Assembly: GCA_946621895.1 (NCBI GenBank)
Contig: CAMOOZ010000017.1
Span: 1-10,015, forward strand
Length of the DNA stretch: 10,015 bases
Direction: 5' to 3'
Source: an uncultured Lachnospiraceae bacterium
Lineage (GTDB): Bacteria > Bacillota_A > Clostridia > Lachnospirales > Lachnospiraceae
Of the stretch, positions 1 to 7,178 are shown piece by piece. The position numbers and the translations under genes are program-made. The notes beneath the pieces are model-generated. The model did no database searches, was not told the DNA's origin, and saw only the letters and a list, made by a program, of their open reading frames with translations. Numbering within the stretch: position 1 is the stretch's first letter; each line of letters opens with the position of its first letter.

Positions 1-1958
1 CCTGAAGCCGTTTTCCCGCGGATCAGCGCGGTTCCGTTGGCAATGGGGGTGATCGTCAGTATTTCCTCAGCCATGCTGACGGAAGCCAGATCAGGCGTCA
101 TGCTCGTCCAGCTCACGGCAGGATCAGCATAGGCAGGCAAAGTTTTCCAGGTCAGGGAAGCGGTCTCCATCCCCCGGGAAAGATCCAGTGTTTTGGTCTG
201 CCACAGCGGAACGATCCGCTGCGTAACGGGCTGGGGATCCATTTTTTCCCACTTCGTTTCCCCGCAGATCGCGCAGCGCAGATATTCCTCGCAGCAAAGC
301 TTCTCCGGATTCCAGCGCCTGACCGGCTCCTCGTCCTCCGTTACCGCTTCCCATTCATGCACGGCATAGCTCACCGGTGAAAGCGCGAGCTCCTCCGCCG
401 TAAAAATCGCCAGGCTGCGGGGATGAAGCTGATAGCGGGCAGACAGCCCCGGAGGCGAGGCCTTCAGCCAGGCGCCGTCGGCATCCTCCGCGGAAACCGC
501 GCCGAACAGGAAATATCCGCGGGGCGCAGCGTTCGTTCCCGCGTCATCATTGGTCAGATCCACAAAATAATTCTGCCCGTCGATGTGGACAAGGTTCCAC
601 ATGTGATTGTTTGATTCCCCGGTATTGTTCAGATAGCCGGTCATCAGATTGGAAAAAAGTGAGGAATCGTCAAAATCGGTATTGTCCACAAGATACTGGA
701 AGGCCTTGGAATAGCCCTCGCAGACCACATTGGTCGATGGATCCTCATCAAAGACATAAATCAGCTGCCAGGGGTCTCCGTAGCCTCCTTCATAGGAAGC
801 GGACCAGGCAGTGTGGTTGTAGGAGACTGCATTCAGAATGTATTCACGGAAGAAGGTGAGCTTTGCGGCATCGGAGTTCTTTTCCGCTCCTTCCGTCAGC
901 ACCTTTTTCGCATTGGCAAGCGCTCGTGCCGCGGCGCCGGTCTTTTCCGGATCCAGCCGCAGATGGGCGGAAACGGTTTTCGTCCCATCGCTGCTCGTAT
1001 AGGTGACGCTCTCCAGCTCATCCGTCGCATAGTCCCTGCTGGCCCATAGATAGACCCGCAGATACGGCGGATTTTCCTTATCTTCCCTGTTCTCCTGATT
1101 CAGCGTGACATACCTGGCATAAACCCTCCCGTCACTCGTCACGCCGCCCATATAGCCAAGGCGCTCCGATGGCAGGATCAGCATGGAAACGGTCTTGTCA
1201 AACCAGTAAAGCTCATAAGGCAGATCCTCCGTCAGCGCGCTCAGCAGGAACCGGGCGTTGCTTAAGGCAGCCCCCGCATTTGTCTTATCATAGGTATACT
1301 GCAGCTTCAGATCATTTTCATAGGCTCTTTTTCTGGCCTGCGCCGTGGTCTCCCCCTCTTCCTGCACGGCATAGCCCCGCAGGTCGGAAAGTCCCAGCTC
1401 CGTAAAGGAGAAGGTGAAAAGGCTCTCCTCCCGTTCCCCGGCGGCAATGGCTTTGATCCCGGGCAGAAGCCTTTCATAAAGGTCGGCGATCTGGGGTGAA
1501 GCCAGCGAGGAAAGCCTGGAGCCCCTTGTGATCCTGTTGGACCTGAGCAGACTGGAGCGAAGCCCGGGCTCTCCCTCATGATGCTCCTCAGGCGTTCCGA
1601 AAAGGGATTCCACATAGCCGGCAAATTCCTGTTCCGGATCCTGCAGCAGGTCATTTGCCGAAGCTTCGCCCGCGCTGATCACCACCGGTTCACCGTTTTC
1701 CTCTTCCGCTTCGCTGTCCGGCGTCAGCGCATCCGGGGAAGCCTCCGGCGCATCGTGCGCTTCCTCAGCCTCTTCCGGCGAGACCTCTTCGGGGAAGCGA
1801 TCACCACTCTCCGCGGTGTCTGATCCCTCCATCGCCGCGGATTCCGCGGATATATCGCCCTCCCCGGCTGAGGCCGCCATCACGACGCCCCCACAGGGGA
1901 TGAGCAGCGCAAACAGGCCCAGTAAGAGCCCTGCGAAAAATGCTTTTCCGTATTTCAT
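1..1958 (-). CDS. Secreted transglutaminase-like protein with C-terminal Ig-like region (3' end outside window)
   Basis: An open frame of 652 codons runs without a stop from ATG 1958 to the window edge. Residues 1-31 form a signal peptide (Lys near the start, a Leu/Ala-rich core, likely cleavage after VMAASA). Residues about 32-95 are acidic and rich in Ala, Glu, Ser and Pro. The middle holds a transglutaminase-like core: Cys413 in VVCEGYSKAFQYL, His452 in NHMWNLVHIDG and Asp467 in YFVDLTNDD, with the order and spacing of the family's catalytic triad. A Cys cluster follows (C555, C556, C562-x2-C565). The last visible residues (about 600-652, LTWKTLPAYADPAVSWTS) resemble the start of a BIG2 domain. 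Bacterial members of this superfamily can be cysteine proteases, amidases or cross-linking enzymes, so the reaction is not known; action outside the cell is likely. The chosen start has AGAGGA 9 nt upstream; an in-frame ATG at 1982 is a weaker alternative. Residues 100-360 match nothing I recognise. Confidence 0.9.
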   Translation of the reverse strand, partial: MKYGKAFFAGLLLGLFALLIPCGGVVMAASAGEGDISAESAAMEGSDTAESGDRFPEEVSPEEAEEAHDAPEASPDALTPDSEAEEENGEPVVISAGEASANDLLQDPEQEFAGYVESLFGTPEEHHEGEPGLRSSLLRSNRITRGSRLSSLASPQIADLYERLLPGIKAIAAGEREESLFTFSFTELGLSDLRGYAVQEEGETTAQARKRAYENDLKLQYTYDKTNAGAALSNARFLLSALTEDLPYELYWFDKTVSMLILPSERLGYMGGVTSDGRVYARYVTLNQENREDKENPPYLRVYLWASRDYATDELESVTYTSSDGTKTVSAHLRLDPEKTGAAARALANAKKVLTEGAEKNSDAAKLTFFREYILNAVSYNHTAWSASYEGGYGDPWQLIYVFDEDPSTNVVCEGYSKAFQYLVDNTDFDDSSLFSNLMTGYLNNTGESNNHMWNLVHIDGQNYFVDLTNDDAGTNAAPRGYFLFGAVSAEDADGAWLKASPPGLSARYQLHPRSLAIFTAEELALSPVSYAVHEWEAVTEDEEPVRRWNPEKLCCEEYLRCAICGETKWEKMDPQPVTQRIVPLWQTKTLDLSRGMETASLTWKTLPAYADPAVSWTSMTPDLASVSMAEEILTITPIANGTALIRGKTAS

Positions 1959-1967
1959 ACACAAAAT

Positions 1968-1973
1968 TCCTCT
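1968..1973 (-). promoter_or_regulatory. Ribosome binding site of the transglutaminase-like gene
   Basis: The minus strand reads AGAGGA followed by a 9-nt spacer and ATG 1958. The upstream in-frame ATG at 1982 has only a GAGAG directly before it with too little spacing, so this site favours 1958. Confidence 0.6.
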
Positions 1974-1993
1974 GCGTTTCATTCTCTCACTGT

Positions 1994-1999
1994 ATAATA
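1994..1999 (-). promoter_or_regulatory. Candidate -10 box of the transglutaminase-like gene
   Basis: The minus strand carries TATTAT here (5 of 6 matches to TATAAT), about 36 nt before the start codon. No good -35 box lies 16-18 nt upstream. A perfect 10-bp palindrome, CGAAATTTCG (2000-2009), sits directly upstream of the box and could be an operator or chance. The terminator beyond it supports independent transcription of this gene. Confidence 0.4.
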
Positions 2000-2048
2000 C
2001 GAAATTTCGGGAGAAAAAACCAGTGCAGGCTTGTGATGAAAAGAAATG

Positions 2049-2075
2049 AGGCCGGAGGTTGCGAGGCTCCGGCCT
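2049..2075 (-). terminator. Intrinsic terminator of the Ig-repeat gene
   Basis: A perfect 9-bp stem AGGCCGGAG / CTCCGGCCT encloses a 9-nt loop. On the minus strand it is followed by a T-rich stretch (TCATTTCTTTTC), and it lies 39 nt after the stop codon at 2115. The plus side has no T tract, so it works for minus-strand transcription. It separates the two secreted-protein genes. Confidence 0.8.
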
Positions 2076-2114
2076 ATATATGGGGTGTGCCGATATTGAG
2101 GATGATTGTCTTTT

Positions 2115-5066
2115 TTACAGCTCGTTCACCGTGAATTTCAGTGAATAGCTCTTTTTCTGGAAGACCACCTTAACCGTTGCGCTGCCCTTTTTCAGCGCCG
2201 TGATCTCACAGGTGCCGTCGTCGGAGGGCTCCACGGAAATGATCGCCTTGTTGCTGGAGCTCCAGACCGGCAGCACCTTTGCCAGTGCACTGTCCTCCAG
2301 ACCTTCCGTGACCTTTTCCAGTGTGAAGGTGGTGTCATCAGGCTGACATTTCATTGTCAGCACCTGCGATTCACCCACCAGCATATTCTGAGAGCCGTTG
2401 ATGTCATAGGTGATCTTCGTCAGCGGCACGGTAACATTCACCACACAGGAGGCGGAAAAGCTCGGATCATACTGGCTTGTGGCCGTGATCACCGCAACGC
2501 CGCCCGTTACCGCCTTGATCGAACCGCCATCCACGGTGCAGACCATTTCATCGGAGCTCTTCCAGTCAATTCCCTTGTTCACACTTGTATTGGAAGGATT
2601 AAAGGTCACGCTGAGCTTCGCGCTCCCGTCCTTTTTCAGGCTGAGGGTGGTCTTGTTCAGCCTGATATCCACCAGGGGCCTGGTCACGGTCACGGGCAAA
2701 AAGGTTGTGATCCCGCCGATCTTCGCGCTGATCTGGCAGTCTCCCGCGCCCTTGGCCTTCAGGATCCCGTTCTTGTCTACAGTACATACGCCCGTCTTGG
2801 AGCTTTTCCATGTCACGCCGTCGGCATCTGTGGCATCCAGAGGCGCATAATAGCTCCAGAGTGCGTAGGTGTCCCCGCAATCCATCTGCAGGGTGGAGAG
2901 ATCCGTGCCCTCCTTGTCCGTGATATGCACCTCGCTCACCGGATCCTTCACCTTCGCGATCACCTTCACGGATTTTGTTTTCTGCACGCCGATGCCGTTG
3001 TAATTCTGGACGGTATAGCTGGCGGTAAAGGTGATCTTCGCAAGACCAGCGCCGCCGTTCATCGCAGGGATGATCTGATAAACGCCCAGCTCGTCATCCT
3101 TGGGACTCACCGTCACCAGATTCTCATTGTCTACCTTATAATCAACCACTGCGCCCGGATGCGCGGTCACCACCACATCCTTCGACGCCCCTCCTCTTTC
3201 CAGCTCGAGAGAGGTGTTGTCCACGATCAGACCGCCGATCGTGACCCGCTTCACCGTCACATTGAAATAATCCGTGATCTTTCCGCAGGAAACCGTGATC
3301 TTTACGGGTCCCCCGGCCTTTATGCCGGTGATCACCCCGTCCTCCACATCCACGATGGTCTTGTTCGCCGTTTTCCAGGTGAGCACCCAGGGATCAGAGC
3401 AGTTCGCGGGAATGGGGCTCACATAGTCGTCCAGATTCATGGACTGTCCCATCGCCAGCGAGATATTCTTATTGGAAAGGTTCAGCTTTTCCAGATTCTG
3501 CGTCACCTTGACCACGCAGTAGCTTTCCACCCCCTGACAGGTGGCGGTGATCGTCGTGAAGCCCTTTTTCAGCGGGGTCACCATCCCGTTTTCGCTCACG
3601 ATCGCCACATCTTCGTTTGAAGAACCCCAGGTCACCCTGATATCCCCGGAAATATCCGCGGGCACAAGGCTCGCGCTCAGCGTTTCCGTGGTGATCTTCG
3701 CATCGGATTTATTCAGATAGACCAGGCTCACAGCCTTTTTCTTTGAATTCAGGATCTTGATCTGCTCCAACGGAGTGGTCACGGTCACGGCCACATTCTT
3801 CACATAGGTCCGCTTCTTATCCGTCGAGGAGGTCCAGGTGGCGGTGATGGTGCAGGAGCCCTTTTTCACCCCTTCCACAACACCGTCCGCGGTCACCGTC
3901 GCGATCGATTTATTTTTGGAAGCCCAGGTGACCTTCTGATTCTCCGTCGTATCCCCGGGAAGATACAGAACCCGCAGCAGCTCCTTTTCTCCCTTGGTCA
4001 GAGAAAGTCTGTACTGCTCGTCATTATCCAGACCGAAGGAGTCATTCCCGCTGATATAGAGCTGGATGCCCTCCATGGGCTTTAAGACCACCACATCGCA
4101 GGTAACCTTCATCCCCCCTGCGTGGCAGGTGATCAGCGCCGATCCCGGCTCCCCGGCAGTGACCCGGCCCGTCGAATCCACTGTGGCCACATCCTCGTCG
4201 CTGCTTTCAAAATAAAGGCCGCTGCTTAAAAGCGTCTTTACATCAGCCGGATTGATCGTATAGACCAAAAGCTCCGTTTTCGGCATGGAGGTGAGGCCGC
4301 TGTCCGCCGCAGCCAGCTCCACATAGGTCTTGCTCAGGCTGAATTTGCTCATTTTCTTCGTCACGGTGATCTCCGCCGTGCCGATCAGCGCGCCGCCCGA
4401 TTCATAGGCATTGATGGAGACCTTGCCGGCCTTGATCGCGGTCACAACACCGCCGCTGTAGCTGACCGCCGCGATGGCGGGGTCGCTGCTCTCCCAATGA
4501 TCCGTACCGTCAAGCAGCATCCGCACCGTGGCTCCCACGGCGATCACGGGATCCGCGCCCTCCGGCAGCCCCTCGATCACGATGCCGCTTGCGTTCGCAT
4601 CGTCGGCGTAGGCCGCTTCCTGCAGCTCCTCTGCTTTATCGGATCCTGCAGCCTCGTCGGTCTCTCCCGAAACAGCGCCTTCCGCCGTCTCATCTGAAGC
4701 TTCCGCCGGATCGCCTGCTGCCTCCTCCAAAACCTCCACCGTTTCCGAAACATCCGCCGTCTCTCCCGAGACCTCCGCTGTTTCCGGAATATCTGTATCC
4801 TCTCCAGAAGCTTCAACTGCTTCCTCTGTCTGCAGGGCTTCAGCTGCGGGAGCGTTATCCTCCTGTGTCTGTGCGTCAAAAGCCTCCCCTGCCTCGTTTT
4901 CCGCGGCCGGAAGGGCTTCCTCCTCTCCTTCCTCCGAAACAGCGACAGCAGCCTCCGCTTCCTTCACGGAAGGTCCTGCTTCGTTGATCCCTGCCGCCGC
5001 AGCGCTTAACGGCTGCAGCGTCATCGCAAGACTCAGACCAATGGCTATAAACTTATGCATTCTCAT
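2115..5066 (-). CDS. Secreted protein with about nine tandem BIG2-type Ig-like domains
   Basis: This 983-residue protein has a signal peptide (residues 1-26, MRMHKFIAIGLSLAMTLQPL then SAAAAG). An acidic Ala/Glu-rich region with loose ETAEVSGETADVSE-like repeats covers residues 30-155. About nine Ig-like units of 80-100 residues follow, beginning near 160, 240, 332, 434, 525, 609, 711, 799 and 882. Most show the BIG2 pattern: an LxV/NP core, W-x-SS/K-N, a V-A-T-V strand, G-x-V-x-A/G, then KGxxxITA and a closing V-x-V-T strand. BIG2 domains are known in adhesins and cell-wall proteins; here they probably form a rod outside the cell. No LPXTG motif, SLH domain, C-terminal membrane helix or catalytic domain is visible. 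Several units carry Cys pairs (C314/C323, C510/C517). The open frame extends to a GTG at 5084, but ATG 5066 has GGAGAG 5 nt upstream; ATG 5060 is also possible. Specific function and ligand are unknown. Confidence 0.9.
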   Translation of the reverse strand: MRMHKFIAIGLSLAMTLQPLSAAAAGINEAGPSVKEAEAAVAVSEEGEEEALPAAENEAGEAFDAQTQEDNAPAAEALQTEEAVEASGEDTDIPETAEVSGETADVSETVEVLEEAAGDPAEASDETAEGAVSGETDEAAGSDKAEELQEAAYADDANASGIVIEGLPEGADPVIAVGATVRMLLDGTDHWESSDPAIAAVSYSGGVVTAIKAGKVSINAYESGGALIGTAEITVTKKMSKFSLSKTYVELAAADSGLTSMPKTELLVYTINPADVKTLLSSGLYFESSDEDVATVDSTGRVTAGEPGSALITCHAGGMKVTCDVVVLKPMEGIQLYISGNDSFGLDNDEQYRLSLTKGEKELLRVLYLPGDTTENQKVTWASKNKSIATVTADGVVEGVKKGSCTITATWTSSTDKKRTYVKNVAVTVTTPLEQIKILNSKKKAVSLVYLNKSDAKITTETLSASLVPADISGDIRVTWGSSNEDVAIVSENGMVTPLKKGFTTITATCQGVESYCVVKVTQNLEKLNLSNKNISLAMGQSMNLDDYVSPIPANCSDPWVLTWKTANKTIVDVEDGVITGIKAGGPVKITVSCGKITDYFNVTVKRVTIGGLIVDNTSLELERGGASKDVVVTAHPGAVVDYKVDNENLVTVSPKDDELGVYQIIPAMNGGAGLAKITFTASYTVQNYNGIGVQKTKSVKVIAKVKDPVSEVHITDKEGTDLSTLQMDCGDTYALWSYYAPLDATDADGVTWKSSKTGVCTVDKNGILKAKGAGDCQISAKIGGITTFLPVTVTRPLVDIRLNKTTLSLKKDGSAKLSVTFNPSNTSVNKGIDWKSSDEMVCTVDGGSIKAVTGGVAVITATSQYDPSFSASCVVNVTVPLTKITYDINGSQNMLVGESQVLTMKCQPDDTTFTLEKVTEGLEDSALAKVLPVWSSSNKAIISVEPSDDGTCEITALKKGSATVKVVFQKKSYSLKFTVNEL

Positions 5067-5071
5067 TGCCG

Positions 5072-5077
5072 CTCTCC
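5072..5077 (-). promoter_or_regulatory. Ribosome binding site of the Ig-repeat gene
   Basis: The minus strand reads GGAGAG, then a 5-nt spacer CGGCA, then ATG 5066 and a second ATG at 5060. This places the start downstream of the GTG at 5084, which itself lies inside the leader hairpin and has no comparable site. The signal peptide is best formed from 5066 or 5060. Confidence 0.65.
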
Positions 5078-5082
5078 AGTTC

Positions 5083-5111
5083 ACCCCAATATCTGGTGGA
5101 TATTTTGGGGT
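5083..5111 (-). promoter_or_regulatory. Leader hairpin directly before the ribosome site
   Basis: In the minus-strand transcript ACCCCAA (5105-5111) pairs with TTGGGGT (5083-5089), and TATC with GATA (5099-5102 with 5090-5093), around a 5-nt loop and one 2-nt bulge. The 11 base pairs end 5 nt before the GGAGAG site. It may protect the 5' end of the mRNA or modulate translation. It is not followed by a T tract, so it is unlikely to be a terminator. Confidence 0.5.
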
Positions 5112-5132
5112 TGAAATACAAACCTTTGCAAG

Positions 5133-5160
5133 ATTAACATAATTTGTTCGCTTATGTCAA
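5133..5160 (-). promoter_or_regulatory. Candidate sigma-A-type promoter of the Ig-repeat gene
   Basis: The minus strand has a perfect -35 TTGACA (5155-5160), a 16-nt spacer, and GTTAAT (5133-5138, 4 of 6 matches to TATAAT) as the -10. Transcription would start near 5126, giving a leader of about 60 nt that includes the hairpin at 5083-5111. The surrounding 100 bp are far more AT-rich than the genes. Confidence 0.55.
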
Positions 5161-5191
5161 TAGTTTATGTTAAAAGTTTATGTAAACTTTT
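5149..5191. promoter_or_regulatory. Operator-like array: three 13-bp-spaced repeats and a perfect inverted repeat
   Basis: On the plus strand TTATGT occurs at 5152, 5165 and 5178, exactly 13 bp apart; the last two copies share AGTTTATGT. The third copy sits inside a perfect inverted repeat, AAAAGTTTA-TG-TAAACTTTT (5172-5191). The first repeat overlaps the TTGACA -35 box of the Ig-repeat gene and the others lie upstream of it, where an activator or repressor would bind. The regulator is not identifiable. A weak AT-only terminator for the acyltransferase gene is an alternative for the inverted repeat, but no T tract follows on the minus strand. Confidence 0.5.
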
Positions 5192-5260
5192 GGGGCTTGC
5201 GGATCGATCCATGCAATCCGCCGGAGACCCTGAGGAAGCGCTGATCCGAGCAGCGTTTTC

Positions 5261-6508
5261 TCAGATCAGGCGTAAGCGCTGATAAATGAGAGAGGAAAAA
5301 AGAATCCCGGCCAGCAGGATCAGATAAGTCACGGCAGACGCTATCCCCCGCCCCAAAGCGGGGATCAGGAGGTCAACGAGAAAATAACCCAGATATTCGA
5401 TCCACATGATATGGACAAGATAGATCGGAAAGGTGAGCTTTCCCAGAAACAGGACGGGCCTGCTCTCCAAAAGCCTTTTATTCGGGAGCAGAAAAAGTCC
5501 CGCAAGGAAGAACGCTGCGCCAAGGCAGTGCAGGATCTCATACGCATTCGGAACATTCCTGACATAAAAACCGAAGATGCGATAGATGTTTTCCGGTGAC
5601 TCCACATAGGAAGGATAACCGCCCAGAAAGAGTCCCAGCAGGATAAACAGGACGCCGGCAAGGGCTGATATGCGCCTGTCGGAAAAGATTTTTTGCAATC
5701 TTATATTGTGTGATTCGTTTCCCTGCTCTGTATTATCCTCCGGGGATCGGACAAAATGACCGTCTTCCCCTGTCTTTTTTGTGCGAAACCAATAAAGATC
5801 CGCCAGAAATACCCCGAAGCAGAAGCCGGCATAATAGCGGTCGATGCAGCCCATCGCATAGGAGAGCAAGAGGATGACGAAGGGATAGAAGCGGTATTCC
5901 CTTCTGTCCGGGATGGCGATTAGCATGGCAAGAAAGGAGCCGAAAAGCAGCAGATGCAGCATCCAGAAGGGCCCGAGGACAAGGGAATCCGTGGTGATCC
6001 ACTGCAGGATCAGGGAGTGGAGCAAAAGTCCCAGAGGGGAAAGCTCCGTCGTCTTATGGATATAGTTAAGCCCGGTAAAGGTCAACAGATGGATCAGCAG
6101 GTAGTTCAGGATGCCCGTCACGAGAACCGGGAGCAGGAGTCTGGGATAACGCTTAAGGAGCAGCCTGCCCAGTTTTTCCCGGTAATTTTCCTCCTTCAGC
6201 CGCATGACGCCGAGCGCCATGAAGAAGGCGGAGATCACAAAAAACAGGCAGAGCAAGAAATTCCCGTTCGTGAAAACACCCAGGGGAGACACGGAAAGAA
6301 ACCTGTCCCAGCCAAGGGAGCTCCTGCTCGGTGCGTCTTCCCCAAAATAGGTGGCCGGATACATGCCAAGCAGAAAATGATGGGTAAAGATCAGAATGGC
6401 CGCAAGGCCTTTCAGCCCGTCCAGCCAGAGGATCCTCTCCCCGCGCCCGGTATCGCCCGCCGCCGCATGCGCCCGGATATCCCGGTCCGTGCCCGCCTTC
6501 TCCGCCAT
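5261..6508 (-). CDS. Membrane acyltransferase, acyltransferase-3 family
   Basis: A 415-residue polytopic membrane protein of the acyltransferase-3 family (OatA/NodX-like). These enzymes usually move acetyl or other short acyl groups onto extracellular sugars, peptidoglycan or lipids. The first helix carries the family's signature WLDGLKGLAAILIFTHHF (residues 28-45), with Lys33 in the usual Arg place and His43/His44 as the likely active site. FFVISAFF (89-96) stands for the common FFxxSGF, with Ala replacing Gly. LLKRYPRLLLP (117-127) and FPIYLVHIMW (360-369) match other conserved blocks. Roughly ten hydrophobic segments are visible, plus one polar loop (about 242-280). There is no SGNH esterase domain, so it resembles the membrane half of OatA only. 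ATG 6508 lies 4 nt after the metI stop, suggesting coupled translation; the frame reaches a TTG at 6535 inside metI without a better ribosome site. The acceptor cannot be predicted. Confidence 0.85.
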   Translation of the reverse strand: MAEKAGTDRDIRAHAAAGDTGRGERILWLDGLKGLAAILIFTHHFLLGMYPATYFGEDAPSRSSLGWDRFLSVSPLGVFTNGNFLLCLFFVISAFFMALGVMRLKEENYREKLGRLLLKRYPRLLLPVLVTGILNYLLIHLLTFTGLNYIHKTTELSPLGLLLHSLILQWITTDSLVLGPFWMLHLLLFGSFLAMLIAIPDRREYRFYPFVILLLSYAMGCIDRYYAGFCFGVFLADLYWFRTKKTGEDGHFVRSPEDNTEQGNESHNIRLQKIFSDRRISALAGVLFILLGLFLGGYPSYVESPENIYRIFGFYVRNVPNAYEILHCLGAAFFLAGLFLLPNKRLLESRPVLFLGKLTFPIYLVHIMWIEYLGYFLVDLLIPALGRGIASAVTYLILLAGILFSSLIYQRLRLI

Positions 6509-6512
6509 TTTC

Positions 6513-7178
6513 TCAGCTTCTCTGCCGGCGGTCAAAGGCTCTCGCCAGCTTTGTGCCTGTCCACTGCAGGATCTGGACCATCAGCACGAGCAGGATCACC
6601 GTCACCGTCATGATATCGAACTGCCAGCGGTAATAGCCGTACTGGATCGCAATATCTCCCAGGCCGCCGCCGCCCACCGTGCCCGCCATGGCGGAATACC
6701 CCAGCACCGTGACAAGCGCCACGGTGGCATCCGTGATCAGCGCCGTCCTGGCCTCCGGGATCAGGACCCGTGTGATGATCCTGAAATTATCCGCGCCCAT
6801 GCTCTGGGCGGCCTCCACCACGCCCGCGTCCACCTCATGGAGGCTGGATTCGACCAGACGGGCGATAAAGGGCGCCGCGGCGATCGTCAGCGGGACGATC
6901 GGGGCCGTAGGGCCATAGCTTTTCCCGACGATGGCCCTGGTCACGGGGATCACGAGGATCAGCAGAATCAGAAAGGGAACGCTGCGGATCAGGTTGACGA
7001 TGGCATCCAGGATCTTATACAGCACGGGATTCGGCTTTAAGCCGCCCTTGGCGGAAAGCACCAGCAAAATCCCCAGGGGAAGCCCCAGCACATAAGCCAG
7101 AAAGGTGGAGGTCACGGTCATGTAAAGCGTGATGAATGTGTTCTCCGCCAGCATTTTGATCACCTGTTCACTAAACAT
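6513..7178 (-). CDS. metI: Methionine ABC transporter permease MetI
   Basis: This 221-residue protein is the membrane subunit of the methionine uptake ABC importer and would pair as a dimer with the MetN ATPase encoded just upstream. It has about five hydrophobic segments, consistent with MetI (residues 13-42, 58-82, 92-110, 148-170, 187-207). The cytoplasmic coupling loop EAAQSMGADNFRIITRVLIP (122-141) is the permease EAA motif that docks on MetN. Other MetI-typical blocks are LIRSVPFLILL, GPTAPIVPLTIAAAPFIARLVE and MAGTVGGGGLGDIAIQYGY. The length is the family's usual one. Its ATG overlaps the metN stop by 8 bp (ATGTTTAG), so the two are translationally coupled. The gene stops with TGA and the acyltransferase begins 4 nt later. 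The next gene is not the binding protein metQ, which usually accompanies these genes. Confidence 0.95.
   Translation of the reverse strand: MFSEQVIKMLAENTFITLYMTVTSTFLAYVLGLPLGILLVLSAKGGLKPNPVLYKILDAIVNLIRSVPFLILLILVIPVTRAIVGKSYGPTAPIVPLTIAAAPFIARLVESSLHEVDAGVVEAAQSMGADNFRIITRVLIPEARTALITDATVALVTVLGYSAMAGTVGGGGLGDIAIQYGYYRWQFDIMTVTVILLVLMVQILQWTGTKLARAFDRRQRS

Noticed and set aside
1892..1895. Possible lipobox (LIPC) in the signal peptide of the transglutaminase-like protein
   Set aside because: Pro before the Cys does not fit a lipobox, and a standard cleavage site follows a few residues later.
1993..1998. Perfect TATAAT on the plus strand
   Set aside because: No gene starts downstream on the plus strand and no -35 box fits; the overlapping minus-strand TATTAT is the useful reading.
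2925..3620. Plus-strand open frame of 231 codons opposite the Ig-repeat gene
   Set aside because: The His- and Arg-rich translation has no recognisable fold and follows the repeat codons of the real gene on the other strand.
5199..5221. GCGGAT/ATCCGC stem containing the palindrome GGATCGATCC, considered as a terminator of the acyltransferase gene
   Set aside because: There is no T tract after it on either strand and the loop is 11 nt; probably chance.
5239..5259. Plus-strand hairpin CGCTG/CAGCG followed by TTTT, like a terminator
   Set aside because: The stem is only 5 bp and no plus-strand gene ends here. On the minus strand, where the acyltransferase ends, it is followed by CTTCC rather than a T run.
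5236..5283. 10-bp direct repeat AAGCGCTGAT (5236 and 5274) at the acyltransferase 3' end
   Set aside because: Short, one copy is inside the coding sequence, and no element lies between the copies; not enough to call an attachment site or insertion scar.
5954..7040. Two overlapping plus-strand frames opposite the acyltransferase and metI
   Set aside because: Both lack ribosome sites and known domains and are antisense to convincing membrane-protein genes.
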